Below, in pieces: positions 1 through 5,591 of a stretch of DNA of 6,675 nucleotides. Position 1 is the stretch's first letter, and every line of letters begins with the position of its first letter. The notes beneath the pieces were generated by a model, which saw only the letters and a program-made list of their open reading frames with translations, searched no databases and was not told the origin of the DNA. A program made the translations under genes and the position numbers. Source of the stretch: Deltaproteobacteria bacterium (GTDB taxonomy: Bacteria > Desulfobacterota > Desulfobulbia > Desulfobulbales > BM004); assembly GCA_019312685.1 (NCBI GenBank), contig JAFDCR010000070.1, forward strand, positions 1-6,675. Direction: 5' to 3'.

Positions 1-88
1 CCATTGATGCTTTCGTGACGCCAACATTTTCTGCTTTGGCCGCCATTTCAGGCGGCAAGAACATGTCAATTCGCGGTACATCGGACAT
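1..88 (-). CDS. N-terminus of a probable formate/nitrite transporter (FNT/FocA family), truncated by window edge
   Basis: The minus strand reads 29 codons from the ATG at 86-88 to the window edge, beginning MSDVPRIDMFLPPEMA and continuing KAENVGVTKASM. A short leader with a 'LPPEMAAKAENVGVTKA' helix resembles the cytoplasmic N-terminal helix of FNT-family channels (FocA, NirC, FdhC-like), which usually read like 'PPE-(I/M)AEKAEEIGVKKA' just before the first transmembrane segment. FNT proteins are pentameric inner-membrane channels for formate, nitrite or hydrosulfide. The start is well supported: GGAGGGGG at 93-100 lies five bases upstream of the ATG. The gene is on the same strand as tamBA but 376 bp downstream, and probably has its own promoter. 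No transmembrane segment is inside the window, so the family call rests on this short motif alone. Confidence 0.62.
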   Translation of the reverse strand, partial: MSDVPRIDMFLPPEMAAKAENVGVTKASM

Positions 89-92
89 CTGG

Positions 93-100
93 CCCCCTCC
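93..100 (-). promoter_or_regulatory. Strong Shine-Dalgarno site of the FNT-like gene
   Basis: On the minus strand GGAGGGGG is followed by a five-base spacer (GCCAG) and the ATG at 86-88. This is the best ribosome binding site in the window and fixes the start of a gene too short here to be judged by length. Confidence 0.7.
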
Positions 101-105
101 ATAAA

Positions 106-124
106 AAACTTTTGTAAACTTTTG
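106..124. repeat. Direct repeat AAACTTTTG x2, 10-bp period
   Basis: AAACTTTTG occurs at 106-114 and again, identically, at 116-124, giving a period of 10 bp or about one helical turn. On the coding strand of the FNT-like gene it reads CAAAAGTTT twice, a few bases upstream of the Shine-Dalgarno site. It could be a binding site for a regulator on one DNA face or part of the mRNA leader. AT-rich sequence could also produce this by chance. Confidence 0.45.
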
Positions 125-126
125 AC

Positions 127-160
127 AAACAGCTTCTTGAGAGCAGCAGGACGGCTGTTT
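127..160. repeat. Inverted repeat AAACAGC/GCTGTTT upstream of the FNT-like gene
   Basis: AAACAGC (127-133) and GCTGTTT (154-160) form perfect seven-base arms around a 20-base loop; the loop also contains GCAGCAG, which could pair differently with the right arm. It lies about 40 to 70 bases upstream of the FNT-like start codon, so it may be an operator or a leader hairpin. On the plus strand the right arm runs into a short T-run, but no plus-strand gene needs a terminator here. Confidence 0.35.
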
Positions 161-248
161 TTCCTGATTTCTTCCCCATCATAAAACAACGAATAACAGC
201 AGCATAACCATTCTGCTTAAATTAATTGGACGTTGCGAATAAGTCCAT

Positions 249-278
249 AAAAAGATCGTTAACATAATGATAAACGAT
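249..278 (-). terminator. Weak candidate intrinsic terminator of the tamBA operon
   Basis: On the minus strand ATCGTT (278-273) pairs with AACGAT (260-255) around a 12-base loop, and is followed by C and five T residues (253-249). The geometry is right for a Rho-independent terminator, but the stem is only six base pairs and AT-rich, and it lies about 190 bases after the tamA stop codon. It is the best candidate I can see downstream of tamA, but may be a chance palindrome or a protein-binding site. Confidence 0.22.
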
Positions 279-464
279 ACAGGGTGCCATGTGTTTACCC
301 AAATAAATACTCAGCAGAAAACGGTCAGAATTATGCTGAAACCGACAATTATTTCACCGGCATTCCTACCGGTCGTCAATCAATGTCTCGATTCCGGAAA
401 AGCACTCAAGGTCTTGTCAGTTACATTCACATCCTTTTTTACCTGCAAGATATGGCGAAAATTT

Positions 465-2579
465 TCAGAACGACATTCCCAAGCTGAAATGATAGACCCA
501 TGAATCCTCATTCCAGGCTTCCTCCGGATCAGGATTATAGGCCAGGTCAAACCGTATGGGGCCTACGGGCAGAAGATACTGTAAGCCGATGCCGATACCG
601 AACTTGAATTCCCTGAAAAAATCACTGAGCGTATCATTAAACAGTTCCGACCTGCCGGTATAGGGCTGCAGCCCCTTTTCCAGAAAAGAAATATTTGGAG
701 AGACGTTGCCGGCATCAGCATAGACGGTTACGGCGAAATTCCTGTAAAACCTTTTACGCAGTTCAATCGAGAAGACATTATATCCAAGGCCGCCCACCGG
801 CTCATTGGTACTGTCCTTGGGGCCAAGCTCAGCATGCTCATAACTGCGGACAGTATTGTCGCCGCCGTTGAAAAAACGCTCACTGATCGGGATATAAGCC
901 TGGTCGTTAATCGGGATGATCAGGCCCGTGGTGACGCGCAGCCCGAGGACATATTCTTGGGGCAGTTTGATGAAATAACGGCCGCCGAGAGTAAAACGTC
1001 CGAACCGGATATCACTGCCAAGTGCCGGAAGGGCTATATCGAAACCGCCTGATAAGCGCATACCCTCAGTCGGAAAGAAAAAATCATTCCGGTTGTCCCA
1101 GACAGCCTGGATACCCAGTAGACCCTGGTTGTAGTCATCTTTATTCACCAGCAGGGGAGTGCCATCATTGATATCAAACAGCTGGGTCATTTTGTAGCGG
1201 TAACTGCCGGAAAGGGTTAAATTCCTGCTGAGTCTTTTTAATAATAAAAATCCAAGGCCGGTTTCTTCAGAGGTATAGGAAGGTTCTTCCCGTCGTTCGT
1301 AATACAGGGGAATATTCATTGCAATGTCGGTCTGCAGCAGCCATGGATCGGTGTAGCTTAGAGTGATGGTCTCACCCTTGATGGAAACTAGGCCGTCAAT
1401 CCGGGCGTTTTTACCGGTCCCGAACAGATTTTTTTCAAAGGCGCCGGCCCGAAGCCTCAGGGCTTCATATGAACCCCAGCCAGGCTCGATATAATATTCC
1501 CTTCCCGGCAGTTCCTGCACTTTCACTTCAAGAACTCTGCTGCCGGCATCTCCCGTCTCCGTCAGTTCCATGTCTATTTTTTTGAACAGGCCGGAATCAT
1601 AAAGTTTCCTGAAGCTCTCAGTCCTTTTCTTTCTGGTGTAAATATCACCGGGCGCAAGCTGCAGCCGGCCCCTGATAAACGACTCCTTCGTGGTCCTGTT
1701 GCCCGAGACAACAATATCCGCGATCCGAAGCTTTTCCCCGCTTTGTATCTCGACCACCATGACAGTGTCGCCGGTTTCATTATCCCGGACCACCTCCAGG
1801 TCAATATCGGCATCGGCATACCCGATAGCGTCATAGGCATCTTCCAGCCGGGTGCGCAGGAGTAGTTTCTGCCGGACATAGTATGCCTTGCCGATCAGGT
1901 CATTTCGGATCTTCTCCAGTTCGGGAGCAAGTTCCGGAATAAGGTCACCGTTCAGGGTTACATTCCTGATCAGATAACGGGGTCCTTCTTTAACGGTTAC
2001 GCTAATTGTCACCCCGGAGTTGTCCTCATTAAAGAACAGGACGGGAGGGGCGACTGCTGCGGCAATATAACCCTCCCGGCGGTAATGATCCCGTACCCTG
2101 TTCAAGCCATCCCTGACCGCGGCTTCGACATAGATGATTTCTTGTCTGCCGCCGGTGGTTTTCATGCTGTTCAGGAATATATCCAGCAGTATTTCAGAAG
2201 GGATCCTGCGGTTATTCTTAAAGATGATTTTTCGGACAAAAACCTTCGGGCCTTCGTCTATGTTGAAAATGACCTCTTTAAAATTTTCTTTTTCATCATA
2301 GATATAATCAACAATAACAAAGGCGAATCCGGCCTGAAGGTAAGCGGTCCTCATCTGGAAGGCCGCATCGTCAATATCCGCCTTCCTGTAGCCCCTCAGG
2401 GCGAATGTCTGCAGTTCAGCTTCGGCAGCTTTAAGCAGGACCTTTTCCGGTATGCTGTTGTTGCCTCTTATGGCAATGGAATAAGGTTTGTCTTCTGCGG
2501 CGGAGGCAGACCACCGGCCCGGCAACAGAAAGCAAATTGCCTGAAGCAGCAATAATATTATGAGGATATTCTTATTCAA
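465..2579 (-). CDS. tamA: TamA, outer-membrane Omp85-family translocation/assembly protein (BamA-like)
   Basis: This 704-residue outer-membrane beta-barrel protein is the TamA partner of TamB. A hydrophobic signal peptide (about 3-20) ends in an SASAA cleavage site near residue 28. Four POTRA-like periplasmic domains follow at roughly 32-109, 112-200, 201-283 and 284-357; each has the beta-alpha-alpha-beta-beta pattern and three end in a 'V-EGP', 'DEGP' or 'SGEK' type strand turn. The Omp85 16-strand barrel occupies about 361-704 and ends in a terminal Phe (YHFSLGMSF), the usual outer-membrane targeting signal. The loop-6 motif, normally (V/I)RG(F/Y), reads VRSY at 577-580, preceded by the family-typical 'RFFNGGDNT'. 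The start is TTG (2577-2579), overlapping the tamB stop by eight bases; an in-frame stop lies six codons upstream and no ATG fits. A weak GAGG about 13 bases upstream suggests translational coupling. E. coli TamA (577 residues) has three POTRA domains, so this protein is longer. Adjacent tamB favours TamA over BamA. Confidence 0.9.
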   Translation of the reverse strand: MNKNILIILLLLQAICFLLPGRWSASAAEDKPYSIAIRGNNSIPEKVLLKAAEAELQTFALRGYRKADIDDAAFQMRTAYLQAGFAFVIVDYIYDEKENFKEVIFNIDEGPKVFVRKIIFKNNRRIPSEILLDIFLNSMKTTGGRQEIIYVEAAVRDGLNRVRDHYRREGYIAAAVAPPVLFFNEDNSGVTISVTVKEGPRYLIRNVTLNGDLIPELAPELEKIRNDLIGKAYYVRQKLLLRTRLEDAYDAIGYADADIDLEVVRDNETGDTVMVVEIQSGEKLRIADIVVSGNRTTKESFIRGRLQLAPGDIYTRKKRTESFRKLYDSGLFKKIDMELTETGDAGSRVLEVKVQELPGREYYIEPGWGSYEALRLRAGAFEKNLFGTGKNARIDGLVSIKGETITLSYTDPWLLQTDIAMNIPLYYERREEPSYTSEETGLGFLLLKRLSRNLTLSGSYRYKMTQLFDINDGTPLLVNKDDYNQGLLGIQAVWDNRNDFFFPTEGMRLSGGFDIALPALGSDIRFGRFTLGGRYFIKLPQEYVLGLRVTTGLIIPINDQAYIPISERFFNGGDNTVRSYEHAELGPKDSTNEPVGGLGYNVFSIELRKRFYRNFAVTVYADAGNVSPNISFLEKGLQPYTGRSELFNDTLSDFFREFKFGIGIGLQYLLPVGPIRFDLAYNPDPEEAWNEDSWVYHFSLGMSF

Positions 2580-5568
2580 AACGGAAAACCATCCTCAGGC
2601 CATAGTTGTACGCATCGTACCTGTCTTTTTCACCTGACAGGTAATACACCCTGCTTTTTTCATTCAACTCAGACAAGCGGAAGGTCGACTCGATCGTCTG
2701 TTCGCCGCTTTTGGTAATACCTCGGCCGAAATCAAGTTCAAAGCGGTCCAGGATGGATTCCTCACTGGAGCCGGAATCTTCTTCCAGCCATTTGTTGAGA
2801 AAATCTCGGCCGAGATAGACCATGACTCTGGTTGTGCCTTGGACCTGGGTGCCCGGGATTGTCTCCAGCTTGGGCGGCTGCCCGGTAAGCAGGAGAAGCA
2901 GCAGGTCCTCATTGGGAAGCGCCGGACTGGAACTCAGGGTTATGACCGGGTCATCTATGGGGCCGTGGGTAATTACCTGAATATCATAGTCAAGCACCCT
3001 GGAGCTTGCCATAAGGTCTATCTGCGGTCTATCCGGATCGCTTTCCGGGAAACGAACCAGCCCCGACTGCACCTGCAGCCTGCCGGATGGCAGCAGGACC
3101 CGTGAAGGATCAATATAGATTGTGCCGGCAAGGAACGGCAGCTCTCCGGTTCCCTTTAAAGTCAGTTCCGGCCGCAGGGTGCCGCGGACAAGATTATTGC
3201 GTATTCTGAACGGCTCAACAGTAGTAATTTTTATATCAAGAAGAGCATTCTTCAGCGGCTGTTCCTGGAAGGAGAAAAGGAATTCCCCGCCCTTGGAAAC
3301 CGGCACTGATAACGCCCCGAATTTTTCAAGAAAATCTATATTTCTGGTATAAAGCCCGTCTGTAAGCCCGGTATGGCCTTTTATTGTGAGACGATCCAGC
3401 GGACCGGATATCTCCAGCTTTACATTACCTCGCATCCGCAGGTCATTATTGCGGAAAAGCAGAACATTATTCCCTTCAGCCAGCAGACTGACATCAATCT
3501 TACCCGGTTGTTTCCTGTTGAGCCGGCCGGTGAATGAAACGGGCGAGCCGCCCGCTTCTCCCTGCAGGCTTTTTATGGTCAGCGACTGTTGATCGAATTC
3601 ACCCTGCAGATTGATGGAGGTCAGCATTGGAAAATTAAAGGTATGGCTTATCTCGCCATCTTTCATTTCAAAGAGACCTTGAAGCCTTGGATTATTTATC
3701 GGTCCTGACACCTTGATTTCTGCTCTGGTGTCACCATCGAAGCGGCGCAACCAGGCGAGTTGATTCTTGAGAACATTCAGACTTTTTAAATGAACGGCAA
3801 TATCGGCGGACACATCTCCCCGCAGTTCCGTTAAACGCTTCTCCAGGAGTTCTTTGACTGAGAAACCATGCTGCCAGGAACCGTTTGCCCGGGCTGAGTA
3901 TTCCTCAGATACAAGGTTTATGGATTTTAACACAATCGCATCCGGATCAGCATAAAGGTCGCAGGTTACGGTAATGAGTGAGTCGGCATACTGTTTCAGG
4001 AACTCCGGGGGGATAATCCTGTCCGCTGTAAGAAAGATATGTCCGAGGGGCTGCTGCCAGGAACCGGAGATATCCATATCCACAGAAAGGCGGCCGCCTG
4101 ATATCCCGAGCGGCTTCAGGACCACCCCGATACCTTCAAGTTCCGGGAAGTCTATATGCCCTTCCAGGATAATTTTCCCTTCAAGAAATGGTTCGGGTTT
4201 CAGGGGATCATAGGGCAGAAAACCGGTCAGGCTAAGCTGGTTCTTTTCATGGGATTTCCAGCTGAAATCCGTAATTTTTATGCCCCTGTCCGAATAGTGC
4301 AGAGCAAATTTTCCGGACAACGGAAAAGCAATATTTTTTCCTCCCACCTCTTCCAGAAAACCGGTTAACTCCAGCTGTGGATCTTCAGTTAAGCCGCTGA
4401 AAACAGCTGTAAGGTCGGCACTGTTGAAGAAATACCCGTTGGAAATGAAATTTTTCAGCCAGCCGTCACTGCTCAGGTTGCGGGTGGCAATTTTCCCTGA
4501 AATTGCATTTTCAGCGTTTCTTACAACAGAAATATCAGCGGCACCATGCTCGTCAAAACGGAAAACGGCGTTTATTGAGAGACCTTCCGGCTGCCAGGAA
4601 ATTTCTGCAGGTCCACTAAGAGTTACAGCACCGGAATCGTTTGTCTGGGTAAGCTCGTTGAGGGTCAAATTTAATTTTTTAAATGTTCCTATTTTTTCCC
4701 CGGTGGCCCTGAATTCTCCCTGTAAAGCCAGGGAACCCATTAGCAAATCTTTATAACTAACATCCCCGGCGGAAACCTGGATTGTTCCCTGCGGTTCAAT
4801 AATGCTGCCCGTTGTGTTCAGGGCAGCATTCACCCGGCCATTGAGGGGAAACTCTCCGTAAACCCCGATTATTTCATGAAAATTACGGCTGTTGAATTCA
4901 GCCGACAGGCTGACCGGCGCCGACCCCATTGCTTCTTGAGTCTCAGGTATGGCAATCACCGCACTGGTAATGACCAGGTGCGAATCGGTTGTCCTGGCAT
5001 CGGCCTGGTCAAGATGTATCTTTCCCCGGTCCAGGGAACCATTAACTGTTATAGTCTCCGGTCTGACTGCTTCAGGCATCAAGGGCATATCAGCCCTGAA
5101 TAACTGGAGAACTGCAGCAAAATCCGTGATTTCAATGCCGAAGTCTGCTTTTGCCCCCCGGGCTGCGGTAAACAGATCACCGGTCTGCAGCAGGGATATC
5201 GGTAGAGAGGCGTCGGTGATGACGATATGGTTGCCGCTGAACATGGCATCGGCCTGCTCAAGCTGAATCGTTCCCCGGTCCAGATTTCCATTGATCGCTA
5301 AATTTCCCGTCCTGATTATTTCAGGATACGCGTTCATATCAGCCTGTATGAGCTGGAGAAATGCAGCAGGATCGGTGAGTTCAATACCAAACCGCGCCTT
5401 AACCCTTTGGGCTTCTGCAAACAGGTCGGCTGGCTGCAGCAGGGATATCGGCAGAGAGGCGTCGGTGATGACGATATGGTTACCGGGTGTCCTGGCATCG
5501 GCAGACATATTATGTAAGGTTTTGCCATCAAAATTTCCTTTCAGGGAAAAAGCATCAACAGCAACCAT
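2572..5568 (-). CDS. tamB: TamB, large C-terminal part (998 residues) downstream of an in-frame amber stop
   Basis: This frame carries most of TamB, the inner-membrane-anchored, periplasm-spanning partner of TamA, whose hydrophobic-grooved beta structure is linked to outer-membrane protein assembly and phospholipid movement. It is almost wholly beta-strand-rich (repeated 'ISG-', 'VSG-' and 'LSG-' strands). An 83-residue tandem repeat covers about 14-179. The TamB domain (DUF490) fills roughly the last 350 residues, with the signature ITLSSSPALPNEDLLLLLLTG near 876-896 and a beta-rich end 'RVYYLSGEKDRYD...YGLRMVFRFE'. The ATG at 5566-5568 is only the first one after the amber codon, preceded by a weak AGG. 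No signal peptide or anchor follows it, so this piece could not reach the periplasm alone. It is in the same frame as the 5584-6534 fragment, and both are best read as one 1320-codon tamB (E. coli TamB has 1259 residues). It ends TAA, overlapping tamA by eight bases. Confidence 0.88.
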   Translation of the reverse strand: MVAVDAFSLKGNFDGKTLHNMSADARTPGNHIVITDASLPISLLQPADLFAEAQRVKARFGIELTDPAAFLQLIQADMNAYPEIIRTGNLAINGNLDRGTIQLEQADAMFSGNHIVITDASLPISLLQTGDLFTAARGAKADFGIEITDFAAVLQLFRADMPLMPEAVRPETITVNGSLDRGKIHLDQADARTTDSHLVITSAVIAIPETQEAMGSAPVSLSAEFNSRNFHEIIGVYGEFPLNGRVNAALNTTGSIIEPQGTIQVSAGDVSYKDLLMGSLALQGEFRATGEKIGTFKKLNLTLNELTQTNDSGAVTLSGPAEISWQPEGLSINAVFRFDEHGAADISVVRNAENAISGKIATRNLSSDGWLKNFISNGYFFNSADLTAVFSGLTEDPQLELTGFLEEVGGKNIAFPLSGKFALHYSDRGIKITDFSWKSHEKNQLSLTGFLPYDPLKPEPFLEGKIILEGHIDFPELEGIGVVLKPLGISGGRLSVDMDISGSWQQPLGHIFLTADRIIPPEFLKQYADSLITVTCDLYADPDAIVLKSINLVSEEYSARANGSWQHGFSVKELLEKRLTELRGDVSADIAVHLKSLNVLKNQLAWLRRFDGDTRAEIKVSGPINNPRLQGLFEMKDGEISHTFNFPMLTSINLQGEFDQQSLTIKSLQGEAGGSPVSFTGRLNRKQPGKIDVSLLAEGNNVLLFRNNDLRMRGNVKLEISGPLDRLTIKGHTGLTDGLYTRNIDFLEKFGALSVPVSKGGEFLFSFQEQPLKNALLDIKITTVEPFRIRNNLVRGTLRPELTLKGTGELPFLAGTIYIDPSRVLLPSGRLQVQSGLVRFPESDPDRPQIDLMASSRVLDYDIQVITHGPIDDPVITLSSSPALPNEDLLLLLLTGQPPKLETIPGTQVQGTTRVMVYLGRDFLNKWLEEDSGSSEESILDRFELDFGRGITKSGEQTIESTFRLSELNEKSRVYYLSGEKDRYDAYNYGLRMVFRFE
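5032..5529 (-). repeat. Two 249-bp (83-residue) tandem repeats within tamB, plus a degenerate third start
   Basis: Unit A is 5281-5529 and unit B is 5032-5280, exactly in frame and in tandem. Both share the protein core GNHIVITDASLPISLLQ and then 'DLF.A....KA.FGIE.TD.AA.LQL..ADM....E..R...I.(V/I)NG.LD(R)G'. A third, shortened and diverged unit starts at residue 180 (DRGKIHLDQADARTTDSHLVIT, about 4960-5031). The DNA is near identical only over 52 bases (5434-5485 against 5185-5236, two mismatches, first seen as CTGCAGCAGGGATATCGG on the plus strand), while the rest is clearly diverged. In TamB such repeats would lengthen the beta-structure by added rungs. Confidence 0.85.
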
Positions 5569-5573
5569 GTGAA

Positions 5574-5591
5574 CCTGTCCATCCTATCCAT
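5574..5591 (-). repeat. 9-bp tandem duplication spanning the tamB amber codon
   Basis: On the minus strand ATGGATAGG (5583-5591) is followed directly by ATGGACAGG (5574-5582). The two copies differ at a single base (5586 against 5577). That base is what makes the first copy read TAG and the second CAG in the tamB frame. The coding sense across the repeat is H-G-stop-D-G-Q-V-H. Confidence 0.85.
5584..5586 (-). other. In-frame TAG (amber) codon interrupting tamB
   Basis: The plus strand reads CTA, giving TAG in the frame shared by 5584-6534 and 2572-5568. The frame stays open for five codons (GAT GGA CAG GTT CAC) before the ATG at 5568, and for 998 further codons. TamB-like sequence is present on both sides, so this is one gene with one internal stop. 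Likely causes are a nonsense mutation, a sequencing or assembly error, or amber suppression or recoding. The other visible stops in this window are TAA (tamB) and TGA (tamA), which is too few to show whether TAG is used as a normal stop in this genome. Confidence 0.8.

Larger units (their letters stand above)
89..464. other. 376-bp intergenic region between tamA and the FNT-like gene
   Basis: No convincing gene lies here. The stretch is AT-richer than the flanking genes, especially at 180-330. Reading in the direction of transcription, it holds a short GC inverted repeat ACCGG/CCGGT (356-373, no T-run after it), a weak hairpin followed by T residues (249-278), a longer inverted repeat (127-160), a 10-bp-period direct repeat (106-124) and the Shine-Dalgarno site. 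A plus-strand frame at 267-503 has no ribosome binding site and runs into the 3' end of tamA; its translation has no protein-like pattern. The region most likely combines the end of the tamBA transcript with the promoter and leader of the FNT-like gene. I could not fix a promoter with both boxes. Confidence 0.6.

Noticed and set aside
178..206. TATGAT (minus strand, 178-183) as -10 box of the FNT-like gene
   Set aside because: A good -10 match, but no acceptable -35 box lies at 16 to 18 bases upstream, and AT-rich sequence gives such matches often.
356..373. ACCGG/CCGGT hairpin as tamA terminator
   Set aside because: The stem is only five base pairs with an eight-base loop and no T-run follows on the minus strand.
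267..503. Plus-strand 78-codon frame in the tamA-FNT intergenic region
   Set aside because: No ribosome binding site, no recognisable protein pattern, and it overlaps the conserved 3' end of tamA on the other strand.
2085..2555. Plus-strand 156-codon frame opposite tamA
   Set aside because: It lies wholly antisense to the signal peptide and first POTRA domains of tamA, which read as clear family sequence; it is a shadow of the real gene.
4424..4756. Plus-strand frames antisense to tamB (also 4876-5266 and 5291-5572)
   Set aside because: They mirror the tamB codons, including the tandem repeat, and have no start signals of their own.
5185..5485. CRISPR-like or mobile-element repeat
   Set aside because: The two near-identical 52-bp blocks are 249 bp apart, in frame and inside a protein duplication; there is no array, no inverted ends and no transposase.
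5584..5586. Pyrrolysine insertion in TamB
   Set aside because: Not excluded, but disfavoured: the matching copy of the 9-bp repeat reads CAG at the same codon, and TamB has no known need for this residue. Known pyrrolysine proteins are mainly methylamine methyltransferases.
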